Positions 1 through 23,278 of a stretch of 64,000 nucleotides of DNA are shown here, in pieces. The DNA comes from Pseudomonas paraeruginosa PA7 (GTDB lineage: Bacteria; Pseudomonadota; Gammaproteobacteria; Pseudomonadales; Pseudomonadaceae): positions 2,918,001 to 2,982,000 of the forward strand of contig NC_009656.1 in NCBI RefSeq assembly GCF_000017205.1, written 5' to 3'. The number at the start of each line of letters is the position of its first letter. The stretch's first letter is position 1. The notes below the pieces were generated by a model, which saw only the letters and a list, made by a program, of their open reading frames with translations, was not told the origin of the DNA and did no database searches. Position numbers and translations under genes: made by a program.

Positions 1-1
1 G

Positions 2-2644
2 GACGAGCCGACCCGCCTGGGGCAGTCGATCGCCCAGGCCAAGCGACGCGGCAAGGGCTACGCGGAACTGTCGCGCGAACTCGATGGCGAGCAGACCCGG
101 CGCCTGGCCGAACTGGCCCGCGAGCAGAAGGTCACGCTCAATACCCTGGTCCAGGCCGCCTGGCTGATGTTGCTGCAACGCTATACCGGACAGGACAGCG
201 TGGCCTTCGGCGCCACTGTCGCCGGCCGCCCGGCGGAACTGAACGGGATCGAGGAGCAGATCGGCCTGTTCATCAACACCCTGCCGGTCATCGCTACCCC
301 GCTTCCGCAGCAGAGCCTGGCGTCCTGGCTGCAGGCGGTACAGGGCGAGAACCTGGCCCTGCGCGAATTCGAACACACGCCGCTGTACGACATCCAGCGC
401 TGGGCCGGGCAGGGCGGCGAGGCGCTGTTCGACAATATCCTGGTGTTCGAGAACTACCCCGTTTCGCAGATGCTCCAGCAGCAGGCCTCGCAAGGTCTGG
501 CCTTCGGCACCGTGGGCAACCACGAGCAGACCAACTATCCGCTGACCCTCAGTGTGAGCCTGGGACAGTGTCTGGAATTGCAGTTCGCCTACGACCGCGA
601 GCATTTCGACGATGCCGGCGTGGAGCGCCTGGATCGCCACCTGACGCACTTGCTGGCGCAGATGGTCGAGCGTCCGGCCAGCACCTGCCTGGCCGAGTTC
701 CAGCTGCTGGAAGCGGCGGAGCAGCGCCAGGCGATCTTCGACTGGGGGCGCAACCCGGGACGCTATCCGGACCAGCGCAGCGTCGAGCAGTTGTTCGCCA
801 GCCGCGCGGCGATGGAGCCCGAGCGGGTGGCGTTGCTCTTCGAGGAGCGCCAGCTGAGCTACGGCGAGCTCAACGCCCAGGCCAACCGCCTGGCCCACCG
901 CCTGATCGAACTGGGCGTGGGACCGGACGTGCTGGTGGGGATCGCCGTCGAGCGCGGGCTGGAAATGATCGTCAGCCTGCTGGCGGTGCTCAAGGCCGGC
1001 GGCGCCTACGTGCCGCTGGACCCGGAATATCCGCAGGAGCGCCTCGGCTACATGATCGAGGACAGCGGCATCGCCCTGTTGCTCAGCCAGAGCCACCTGC
1101 TGCAACGCCTGCCAGCGGCCGCCGGGATCGCCTGCCTGGCGCTCGACCGGGCACGGGACTGGCAGGACCGTCCGGCGCACGACCCGCAGTCGCGGGCGCA
1201 TCCGCAGAACCTCGCCTACGTGATGTTCACCTCCGGCTCCACCGGCCGGCCCAAGGGCGTCGGCATCAGCCGAGAGAGCCTGTCGCGGCATACCCACGTG
1301 TCGCTGGAGTTCTTCGGCATCGGGCCGGACGACCGGGTGCTGCAATTCTCCACCTTCAATTTCGACGGCTTCGTCGAGCAGCTCTATCCGCCGCTGGCCT
1401 GCGGCGCCTCGGTGGTGCTGCGCGGCACCGAGATCTGGGACAGCGAGACGCTGTACCGGGAGATCGTCGAGCGACGCATCACCACGGTGGACCTGACCAC
1501 CGCCTACTGGAATATGCTGGCCAAGGACTTCGCCAACCAGGGCGTGCGCGACTACGGCGCGCTCCGTCAGGTCCACGCCGGGGGCGAGGCGATGCCACCG
1601 GAAAGCCTGTTGGCATGGAAGGCCGCCGGGCTGGAGCATGTGCGCCTGCTCAACACCTACGGCCCCACCGAGGCGACCGTCACCGTCACCACCCTGGATT
1701 GCGCGCCCTACGTCGATGGCAGCATGGCGATCCCGGCGACCATGCCGATCGGCAAGGTGTTGCCAGGCCGCGCCATCTATCTGCTGGACGATGCCGGACA
1801 ACCGGCACCGGTCGGTGCGGTCGGCGAGCTGGTGATCGGCGCCGAGCTGCTGGCGCGCGGCTATTTCAAGCGTCCCGACCTGACGGCCGCACGCTTCATT
1901 CCCGATCCGTTCGACGAGCAGGGCGGCGGCCGCCTGTACCGCACCGGCGACCTGGCACGCTACGGCGCCGACGGGGTGATCGAGTACGTCGGTCGGGTCG
2001 ACCATCAAGTCAAGGTCCGTGGCTTCCGCATCGAACTGGGCGAGATCGAGGCCTGCCTCGGCGAGCACCCGGCGCTGCGCGAGGCCCTGGTCATCGCCGT
2101 CGAGGGCGCTGCCGGGGCGCAACTGGTGGCGTATCTGGTGCCGCAAGCGGAAGCGCTGGCTAGCGCCACGCTGGAGGTACAGGCCGCGCTGCGCAACGAG
2201 CTGAAGGCCCTGCTGCGCGACAGCCTCCCCGAGTACATGGTGCCGGCGCACCTGCTGTTCCTCGAACGCCTGCCGCTGAGCCCCAACGGCAAGGTCGACC
2301 GCAAGGCGCTGCCGGCGCCCGACGCCAGTCTCCTCCAGGAAGCCTACGTGGCGCCGCGCAGCGAGCTGGAATGCCAGGTCGCGGCGATCTGGCAGGAAGT
2401 GCTGAAGCTCCAGCGGGTTGGCCTCGACGACCATTTCTTCGAACTCGGCGGGCACTCGCTGCTGGCCATCAACGTGATTTCGCGCATTCAACTGGAGCTG
2501 GGCATGAAGCTCACCCCCCAACTGTTGTTCCAATTCCCGACCCTGGGGCTTTTCGTCAGCAATCTGGAGAAGGCCGGTGGGCAGGTCGACACATCGAAAC
2601 TGAACAAGCTGGAAGCCCTGCTTGATGAAATGGAGGAAGTCTGA
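2..2644 (+). CDS. Pyoverdine non-ribosomal peptide synthetase, C-terminal part (probable Orn module)
   Basis: The reading frame is open to the left edge, so this is the 3' end of a larger gene (PvdI/PvdJ class). What remains is one module: the end of a condensation domain (GLFINTLPV, about nt 265-290), an adenylation domain with the A3 motif YVMFTSGSTGRPKG near nt 1220, and a carrier domain (FFELGGHSLL, nt 2438-2467), then a short acidic tail ending in EEV. Aligned by eye to the GrsA Phe pocket, the specificity residues read D-G-E-D-V-A-T-V-T-(K). The acidic Glu at the third position suits a basic side chain; with the downstream modules, ornithine is inferred. There is no thioesterase, so the chain passes to the next protein. 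The stop TGA directly abuts the next ATG, which suggests translational coupling and a shared operon. Which pvd letter this type II gene carries cannot be settled from the fragment. Confidence 0.93.
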   Translation, partial: DEPTRLGQSIAQAKRRGKGYAELSRELDGEQTRRLAELAREQKVTLNTLVQAAWLMLLQRYTGQDSVAFGATVAGRPAELNGIEEQIGLFINTLPVIATPLPQQSLASWLQAVQGENLALREFEHTPLYDIQRWAGQGGEALFDNILVFENYPVSQMLQQQASQGLAFGTVGNHEQTNYPLTLSVSLGQCLELQFAYDREHFDDAGVERLDRHLTHLLAQMVERPASTCLAEFQLLEAAEQRQAIFDWGRNPGRYPDQRSVEQLFASRAAMEPERVALLFEERQLSYGELNAQANRLAHRLIELGVGPDVLVGIAVERGLEMIVSLLAVLKAGGAYVPLDPEYPQERLGYMIEDSGIALLLSQSHLLQRLPAAAGIACLALDRARDWQDRPAHDPQSRAHPQNLAYVMFTSGSTGRPKGVGISRESLSRHTHVSLEFFGIGPDDRVLQFSTFNFDGFVEQLYPPLACGASVVLRGTEIWDSETLYREIVERRITTVDLTTAYWNMLAKDFANQGVRDYGALRQVHAGGEAMPPESLLAWKAAGLEHVRLLNTYGPTEATVTVTTLDCAPYVDGSMAIPATMPIGKVLPGRAIYLLDDAGQPAPVGAVGELVIGAELLARGYFKRPDLTAARFIPDPFDEQGGGRLYRTGDLARYGADGVIEYVGRVDHQVKVRGFRIELGEIEACLGEHPALREALVIAVEGAAGAQLVAYLVPQAEALASATLEVQAALRNELKALLRDSLPEYMVPAHLLFLERLPLSPNGKVDRKALPAPDASLLQEAYVAPRSELECQVAAIWQEVLKLQRVGLDDHFFELGGHSLLAINVISRIQLELGMKLTPQLLFQFPTLGLFVSNLEKAGGQVDTSKLNKLEALLDEMEEV

Positions 2645-17620
<14,976 letters not shown>

Positions 17621-17629
17621 CGAAGCTTT

Positions 17630-17652
17630 GGCCGGCCCCGCCGGGGCCGGCC
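17630..17652 (+). repeat. GC-rich hairpin between pvdD and the hydrolase gene
   Basis: GGCCGGCCC and GGGCCGGCC arms pair around a CGCCG loop just after the pvdD stop. There is no T tract, so it is not a classic terminator. It may stabilise the NRPS mRNA end or reduce read-through into the hydrolase gene. Confidence 0.4.
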
Positions 17653-17668
17653 CGTTGGAGACTATGAA

Positions 17669-18634
17669 ATGGCCTTGAACCCCGATATCGCGGCATACCT
17701 GGAACTGGTCGGCAACGGCCGCAGCAGTGGCAAGAGCCTGCCCATGCACCAGTTGACGGTGCAACAGGCGCGCGAGCAGTTCGACCAGTCGTCGGCGTTG
17801 ATGGACCCAGGCCTCGACGAGCCGCTGGCGCGCGTCGAGACGCTGTTCGTCCCGGCGCGGGACGGTACGCCGTTGCCGGCGCGCCTCTACAGTCCCCAGG
17901 GGCTGTCCGCGTCGCCGCCGTTGCCGGGCGTGCTGTACCTGCATGGCGGCGGCTACGTCGTCGGCAGCCTGGATTCCCACGACGCGCTGTGCGCCAGCCT
18001 GGCCGAGCGCGCCGGTTGCGTGGTGCTTTCTCTGGCCTACCGGTTGGCGCCGGAGTGGCGTTTCCCGACCGCCGCCGAGGACGCCGAGGACGCCTGGTGC
18101 TGGTTGGCTGCCGAAGCCGAGCGATTGGGTATCGATCCGCAACGCTTGGCGGTTGCCGGCGACAGCGTCGGTGGCAGTCTGTGCGCGGTGTTGTCGCGTC
18201 AGTTGGCGCTGCGCGGAGACGCCTCGCAACCGCGTCTGCAGGTACTGATCTACCCGGTCACCGATGCCAGCCGCACGCGCCAATCGATCGAGCGCTACGC
18301 CGTTGGCCACCTGTTGGAGAAGGACAGCCTGGAGTGGTTCTACCAGCACTACCAGCGTAGCCCCGAGGACCGCCAGGACCCGCGTTTCTCGCCGCTGCTC
18401 GGCGCGGTGCCGGCTGAGCTGGCGCCGACATTGCTGCTGGTCGCCGAGTGCGACCCGCTGCATGACGAGGGCATCGCCTATGCCGAGCACCTGCGCCAGG
18501 GCGGCGTGCAGGTGGAGCTATGCGTCTATCCCGGGATGACCCACGATTTCCTGCGCATGGGTGCGATCGTCGACGAGGCCGACGAAGCCAAGGACATGAT
18601 CGCCGAGGCGCTGGTGGCGGCCCTGGCACGCTGA
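17669..18634 (+). CDS. Alpha/beta hydrolase of the hormone-sensitive-lipase family, pyoverdine-locus accessory
   Basis: A 321-residue protein of HSL/acetyl-esterase type. It has the oxyanion motif HGGG at residues 92-95, the nucleophile motif GDSVGG (Ser166), Asp262 in ECDPLHDEG and His292 in THDF, so the catalytic triad is complete. No signal peptide is visible; it should be cytoplasmic. The start at 17669 is preceded by GGAG at about 9 bases; an earlier ATG at 17663 is out of frame and stops at once. It lies 48 bases after the pvdD stop on the same strand, followed by a strong terminator, so it is most likely the last gene of the NRPS operon. In PAO1, as I recall, fpvA directly follows pvdD on the map, so this gene looks specific to this pyoverdine type. 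Its substrate is unknown; a role as ester hydrolase or editing/deacylating enzyme for the peptide or a precursor is only an inference. Confidence 0.85.
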   Translation: MALNPDIAAYLELVGNGRSSGKSLPMHQLTVQQAREQFDQSSALMDPGLDEPLARVETLFVPARDGTPLPARLYSPQGLSASPPLPGVLYLHGGGYVVGSLDSHDALCASLAERAGCVVLSLAYRLAPEWRFPTAAEDAEDAWCWLAAEAERLGIDPQRLAVAGDSVGGSLCAVLSRQLALRGDASQPRLQVLIYPVTDASRTRQSIERYAVGHLLEKDSLEWFYQHYQRSPEDRQDPRFSPLLGAVPAELAPTLLLVAECDPLHDEGIAYAEHLRQGGVQVELCVYPGMTHDFLRMGAIVDEADEAKDMIAEALVAALAR

Positions 18635-18653
18635 GACTTCGGCATTCACCACG

Positions 18654-18689
18654 AAAAAGCCCCGCCAGGTGAACCTGGCGGGGCTTTTT
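18654..18689. terminator. Bidirectional intrinsic terminator between the NRPS operon and fpvA
   Basis: The 12-bp arms GCCCCGCCAGGT (18659-18670) and ACCTGGCGGGGC (18673-18684) form a hairpin with AAAAA before and TTTTT after, so it can end transcription from both the + (hydrolase) and - (fpvA) sides. Confidence 0.92.
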
Positions 18690-18734
18690 CATGAAGGTTG
18701 GGGCGAGGGGAGGCCAGCGGTCTCCCCGGACGCC

Positions 18735-21206
18735 TTACCAGTTGTAGGTCAGGTCGGTGGTGAGGGTACGGCCCTGGCCGTAGTAGCAGTCGAGATCAGA
18801 GGTGCAACGGCTGACATATTTCTTGTCCTCGAGGTTCTCCAGGTTGACCTGCACCTTCAGGCCTTTCACCTGCAGCGGGGATTTCTCGAAGTCGTAGGAC
18901 AGCTTGCCGTCGTACAGCGTGTAGGACGGGATGGTGAAATGGCCGACAGCGGTTTCGGTGCCGTCGCTGCCCCGGGTGTAGCGCGCGCCGATCCCCGCGC
19001 CGAGGCCGGCGAACGCGGTATCCGCGCCGAGGGTGTAGTCCAGCCAGACGGCGGCGGTCATCGGCGGCGTGCCGGCCGGATGGCGGCCTTTGCGCCCGTC
19101 GTTGTCCTTGGTGTACTTGATGTCGTTGCGCGAGAACGAGGCGATGACATCGAGATTGTTGGTCAGGCTGGCCTTGCCTTCCAGCTCGAAGCCCTTGGAG
19201 CGCATGGCGCCGGACTGCTTGCTGAAGTTGGGGTTCAGCAGATCGGTGGTGAGCACGTTCTTCTTGTCGATCTGGTAGACCGACATCTGGATGAAGCTGT
19301 TCTGCCCCGGCGGCTGGTACTTGATGCCGGCCTCGTACTGTTTGCCGGTGGTCGGTTTGAAGGCCTTGTTGCCTTCGTCCATGTTCAACCCGCCGACCGG
19401 CTGGAACGACTCGGAGTAGCTGACATAGGGCACGATGCCGTTGCTGAACTCGTAGCCGAAGCCGGCGCGGCCGCTGAACTTCTCGTCCTTGGCGTCGACC
19501 TTGCCGTTGGTTTCCTTGGCGTCGGTCTTGGCCCAGTCATAGCGGCCGCCGAGGGTCAGGAACCACTGGTTCCATTTCATCTGGTCCTGCAAGTAGATTC
19601 CGGTCTGGTCGGTGGTGCGGTTCCAGCGATAGGGATTGGTGAAGGTGAACTTGCTGCCGTACACCGGCTTGTACAGATCGATGATCGTGGTGGGTTCCTG
19701 GTTCGAGTAGAGACCGAAGAACTTGGTTTTGAAGTGGTAGAAGTCGATACCGATCAGCGCGGTGTGATCGATCGCGCCGGTCTTGAATTTGGCCTGGGCC
19801 ATGTTGTCCATGCCGAAGGCCTTGTTGGTCTGCGACCAGTCCACGCCATAGCGCGTGGCATAGCGTCGGTCATTGGCACCGGTGTTCGGGTTGGGTACGA
19901 AGTTGTAACCGTGCAGTGGCGCCACGTACTGGTCGTCGAGATAGGCGTAGCGGGTGTTCTGCTTGAAGGTCCAGACATCGTTGAATTCGTGGCTGAACTC
20001 ATAGCCGAGCACGAACTGGTCGCGGTCGTAGGAGTTCAGCCCCGGCTCGCCGATGAAGGTGCTGCGCTTGATCCGCCCGTTGGGCGTGCTGAACACCGTG
20101 CCGTAGGCCGGCAGGCCCTGGGCCTCGGGTACGTCGTTGTCCTTCTGGTATTGGCCGTAGAAGGTCAGGCTGGTCTGCTCGTTGGGGTTCCAGGTAAAGC
20201 TCGGTGCCAGCATGAAGCGTTTCTGCTCGGCATAGTCGATCTCCGAGTTGATGTCCCGGCCCACGCCGGTCAGCCGGTACAGGTAGGTGCCCTGTTCATC
20301 GAGCGCGCCGCCGACGTCGAAGGCGCCGTAGCGGCGGTCCTGGCTGCCGCCGCCGAGCACCACTTCGCGGATCGGGGTGGCGGTGGGACGCTTGGACACC
20401 ATGTTGACGATGCCGCCGGGTTCGTTCTGGCCGTAGAGCACCGAGGCCGGCCCCTTCAGCACCTCGATGCGCTCCAGGGTATAGGGGTCGATCTGCAGGG
20501 CGCCGCCGGTGCTGCCGCCGCCGTAGGGCATGTGCAGGCCGTCGAGGTACAGCGGCGCCGGGCTGAAGCCGCGCGAGGTCGGCTCGTCGAAGATCTTCAC
20601 CCGGTCGGCGAAGCCGCCGCCGGTGATCCCCGGGGTGTAGCGCAGGGCCTCGGTGACGGTCTGCGAGCCACGCGCCTTGATCTCGTCCTGGGTGACCACG
20701 TTGATGGTCTGGGGGATCTCCTTGAGCGGGGTGTCGGTCTTGGTGCCGGTACCGCTGCGCTTGGCCACGTAGCCGTTGACGTGGCCCCAGGCCGACTCCT
20801 GGCTGGTGACGGTGATGTCGCCGAGGTCCACCGAGTCCGCCGAGCGCTGGGCGCTGATGGTGACGCTGGAGCCTTGCAGGCTGTAGCTGGCGCCGCTACC
20901 GCGGAGAAGTTCGGCGAGAGCCGCTTCGACGCTCAGTTGGCCGCGGACCGGGTTGCTGCGCAGGCCCCGCACTTCATCGGCGCTGTAGAGCACCTGCAAC
21001 TGGCTCTGCTGGCCGAATTGGCGCAGGGCGCTGGGCAGCGGCTGGGCGCCGATGTCGAACTGGATCTTCTGCGCCTCGGCCTGGCTGGCGAGCGGCGTCA
21101 ACAGGGCCAGGGCCAGGGCGGCGGTGCTCAGGCGCGGATGCAGCGTCAGGGTGTTGCGCATCACTAGAGCCTGGGTGAAACGGGGGAGTGCGCGGAGTGC
21201 TGGCAT
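18735..21206 (-). CDS. fpvA: TonB-dependent ferripyoverdine receptor FpvA, type II-like
   Basis: An 823-residue outer-membrane receptor that imports ferripyoverdine and signals its binding to FpvR. After the signal peptide (ends about ...SQAEAQ) comes a secretin/TonB N-terminal signalling domain (IQFDIGAQPLPSALRQFG onwards), a TonB box (DITVTS), a plug (ETPQT-type motif KEIPQTINVVTQDEI) and a 22-strand-type barrel ending in aromatic YNW. The start at 21206 (MPALRALP...) is chosen because PAO1 FpvA begins in the same way (MPAPHGL...); an in-frame ATG at 21233 has no ribosome-binding site. Compared with the type I PAO1 protein as I remember it, the plug and barrel are largely different, in agreement with the different peptide made by the adjacent NRPS. 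It lies downstream of pvdE with 127 bases between. Confidence 0.94.
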   Translation of the reverse strand: MPALRALPRFTQALVMRNTLTLHPRLSTAALALALLTPLASQAEAQKIQFDIGAQPLPSALRQFGQQSQLQVLYSADEVRGLRSNPVRGQLSVEAALAELLRGSGASYSLQGSSVTISAQRSADSVDLGDITVTSQESAWGHVNGYVAKRSGTGTKTDTPLKEIPQTINVVTQDEIKARGSQTVTEALRYTPGITGGGFADRVKIFDEPTSRGFSPAPLYLDGLHMPYGGGSTGGALQIDPYTLERIEVLKGPASVLYGQNEPGGIVNMVSKRPTATPIREVVLGGGSQDRRYGAFDVGGALDEQGTYLYRLTGVGRDINSEIDYAEQKRFMLAPSFTWNPNEQTSLTFYGQYQKDNDVPEAQGLPAYGTVFSTPNGRIKRSTFIGEPGLNSYDRDQFVLGYEFSHEFNDVWTFKQNTRYAYLDDQYVAPLHGYNFVPNPNTGANDRRYATRYGVDWSQTNKAFGMDNMAQAKFKTGAIDHTALIGIDFYHFKTKFFGLYSNQEPTTIIDLYKPVYGSKFTFTNPYRWNRTTDQTGIYLQDQMKWNQWFLTLGGRYDWAKTDAKETNGKVDAKDEKFSGRAGFGYEFSNGIVPYVSYSESFQPVGGLNMDEGNKAFKPTTGKQYEAGIKYQPPGQNSFIQMSVYQIDKKNVLTTDLLNPNFSKQSGAMRSKGFELEGKASLTNNLDVIASFSRNDIKYTKDNDGRKGRHPAGTPPMTAAVWLDYTLGADTAFAGLGAGIGARYTRGSDGTETAVGHFTIPSYTLYDGKLSYDFEKSPLQVKGLKVQVNLENLEDKKYVSRCTSDLDCYYGQGRTLTTDLTYNW

Positions 21207-21237
21207 GCTCTCTAATACTCTTATGGATGTCATGATT

Positions 21238-21316
21238 GGGAATAATTGTTATTTGGTTTCCCATTGAGACGTTTGGTCGGCGCGAAACCGGAAAACAAAA
21301 ATCGTTTTTTCCGTGT
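21238..21316 (-). promoter_or_regulatory. fpvA upstream region with Fur-like palindrome
   Basis: AATAA-TTG-TTATT (21241-21253) is an AT-rich palindrome resembling a Fur site just before the fpvA start. Further upstream (21289-21313) an imperfect CGGAAAAC/GTTTT(TT)CCG repeat lies between pvdE and fpvA. No TAAAT-N16-CGT box is present here, which is compatible with the known FpvI control of fpvA. Exact promoter elements cannot be fixed by eye. Confidence 0.4.
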
Positions 21317-21333
21317 TTCGCGGGCTGGGTGCT

Positions 21334-22986
21334 TCAGGCCGGTTGCAGCTCCTCGACCACCCGGCCACCGGCCAGGCGCAACAGCTGGTCGGCGCTGTCG
21401 AAGTAGCGGTCGTCGTGGGAGATCACGATGATGGTCTTGCCCATTCGCTTCAGCTCGGGAAGCAGCTCGGTATAGAAGATCCGGCGGAAGGTGGGATCCT
21501 GGTCGGCCGCCCACTCGTCGAAGACCAGTACCGGGCGCTTCTCGATCCATGCATTGACCAGCGCCAGGCGCTTGCGCTGGCCGGTGGACAGGTCGGTGGT
21601 GGTGAAGCTGCCGTCGCTCACGCTGACCTTGTGGGCGATTTCCAGGCGCTTCAGGTAGCGTCCGGCTTCCTCCGGCAATTGTTGTTCGCCGTCGACGAGG
21701 TCGTCGAACAGGTAGTAGTCGGCGAACACGGTGGTGAACAGCTGCCGATAGTCGTCGCGCGCCTGTGCCGTCACCTCCTCGCCGTTGAGCAGCAGCGAGC
21801 CCTCGTGGGGCGTGTACAGGCCGAGCAGCAGCTTGATCAGGGTGGTCTTGCCGCAGCCGTTCTCGCCGACGATGAAGAGGATTTCTCCCGGGCGGATCGT
21901 CAGGTTGACCGGGCCGAAGCGGAAGGGCGTCGAGCCCGGCACGCCCGGATAGCTGTAGCCGACATCGCGCAGCTCGATGCTGCGCACCTCCTGCGCCGGC
22001 CTGGGGACATCGTTCTCGAGCAGCAGGTAGGGTTCGGGATTGGAGAACTGCTCGTTGAGTTCGGCGATCCGGCGCAGGGCGATACGGTTGCGACTGATCA
22101 GCGGTAACAGGCTGAGTACGCTTTCCAGCGGCCCCTTCATGAACAGCAGGGTCATGACGAAGCCGCTGAGCACGCTGCGGTCGGAGGTCGGCCACCAGGT
22201 CTGGACCGCCAGGGCGGTGCCGATGACCACGAAGAACAGCAGCGAACCGAAGGTGCTGGCGGTGAGGAAGATGTTCACCGAACGCACCTGCAGGCGGCAG
22301 ATGCGCTCCACGGTCTCGTCCAGCAGTCGCCCGTGCAGGCGCTGCCGGCGCGGGCGGTTGATGCGCAGCTCCTTGGCTCCTTCGGCCATGCCGCGGTAGT
22401 GCTTCTGCAACAGGTCTTCCTCTTCGCGCGCCGCTTCGAAACCGGCCATGCCATAGCCGCGGGCGATGTACTGGGCGATGGTGCCGAGCACCACGGCGCT
22501 GGCGGCGACCAGGAACATCGGCAGGGACAGGGTCGCCAGGTAGCCCAGGCAGCCGAGGGTCACGGTCAGGGAGATCACCAGTTGCGGCAGGCCGAAGGCG
22601 AGATCGCTGACCGTATCGATGTCGTGGGTGAGCACCGGGATCAGGCGATGCGTGCGGTAGCGTTCGAGTTGCTCGATCGGGGCGGACAGCACGCGGCCGC
22701 CGAGAGTCTTGCGCAGTCGGGCGATGACCTTCTGGCCGACGTAGTTGGTGCCGATATTGGACAGGATCGAACTGAGCAGGGCCAGCGCGCAGATGGCGCT
22801 GAAAGCCAGCATCATGCCGCTGGTCATGCCGCCTTCGGCGTTCAGTACGCGGTTGATCGAGGTGAGCAGCGCGGTGATGGCCAGGCCGCCGACGATGCCC
22901 AGTCCTATCGACAGGCTGAGCGCCGGCCAGAAGGGTTTGAGAATGCTCAGAAGTTCGCGAGTGGCGCTGCGGGGTGTTGCGGACAT
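21334..22986 (-). CDS. pvdE: Pyoverdine precursor ABC exporter PvdE
   Basis: A 550-residue inner-membrane half-type ABC exporter (permease fused to ATPase) that moves the acylated ferribactin precursor from cytoplasm to periplasm. The N-terminal part has several hydrophobic segments (for example LSLSIGLGIVGGLAITALL). The C-terminal ATPase has Walker A GENGCGKTT, the signature DLSTGQRKRLALV, Walker B VLVFDEWAADQDP and a switch His (VISHDD). The start at 22986 (MSATPRSATREL) gives the usual PvdE length of about 549. A longer open frame to 23241 would place the PvdS promoter inside the gene and is rejected. It is divergent from pvdF. In P. aeruginosa, pvdE varies with the receptor type. Confidence 0.95.
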   Translation of the reverse strand: MSATPRSATRELLSILKPFWPALSLSIGLGIVGGLAITALLTSINRVLNAEGGMTSGMMLAFSAICALALLSSILSNIGTNYVGQKVIARLRKTLGGRVLSAPIEQLERYRTHRLIPVLTHDIDTVSDLAFGLPQLVISLTVTLGCLGYLATLSLPMFLVAASAVVLGTIAQYIARGYGMAGFEAAREEEDLLQKHYRGMAEGAKELRINRPRRQRLHGRLLDETVERICRLQVRSVNIFLTASTFGSLLFFVVIGTALAVQTWWPTSDRSVLSGFVMTLLFMKGPLESVLSLLPLISRNRIALRRIAELNEQFSNPEPYLLLENDVPRPAQEVRSIELRDVGYSYPGVPGSTPFRFGPVNLTIRPGEILFIVGENGCGKTTLIKLLLGLYTPHEGSLLLNGEEVTAQARDDYRQLFTTVFADYYLFDDLVDGEQQLPEEAGRYLKRLEIAHKVSVSDGSFTTTDLSTGQRKRLALVNAWIEKRPVLVFDEWAADQDPTFRRIFYTELLPELKRMGKTIIVISHDDRYFDSADQLLRLAGGRVVEELQPA

Positions 22987-23068
22987 GGGGTTTCCTCGGC
23001 GCGGCCGGCTGGACGCAAGGGCAGAGAGGCGGATGGCGGAGTGGCGCACGCTCGCGCCTGCCCTGAAG

Positions 23069-23092
23069 ACGAGGCCGGGAAGGGGAAATTTA
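23069..23092 (-). promoter_or_regulatory. PvdS (iron-starvation sigma) box of pvdE
   Basis: Exact TAAAT-N16-CGT on the minus strand, 83 bases upstream of the pvdE start. The consensus is that of PvdS-dependent promoters. Confidence 0.88.
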
Positions 23093-23142
23093 GCCTGTGG
23101 CGATGCTTGGCCAGGGCGTCCGGCAAAAGCGCCGGGGGGCGA

Positions 23143-23166
23143 TAAATTCGGCGGCCGGCCGTTCGT
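23143..23166 (+). promoter_or_regulatory. PvdS box of pvdF
   Basis: Exact TAAAT-N16-CGT on the plus strand, 112 bases upstream of the pvdF start. It lies back to back with the pvdE box, so the divergent pair is co-regulated. Confidence 0.88.
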
Positions 23167-23278
23167 TGCGTTTAAGTGAGAGCGACGCTCGAGCGGGTTC
23201 CCCGGGAAGCCCTTGTCGAGTCCAACACTGTGCCGGAGCACGCGCTCAAGTCCGACCCATTCCCTTGAGAAAGACGAG

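Noticed and set aside
18669..21167. An 832-codon plus-strand frame over fpvA
   Set aside because: Shadow of the fpvA codons; low-complexity Gly/Ala/Val/Gln product and no ribosome site. The sense frame has a full receptor architecture.
22987..23241. N-terminal extension of PvdE to 23241
   Set aside because: It would place the pvdE PvdS box inside the coding region and adds a sequence with no signal or similarity; 22986 gives the normal length.
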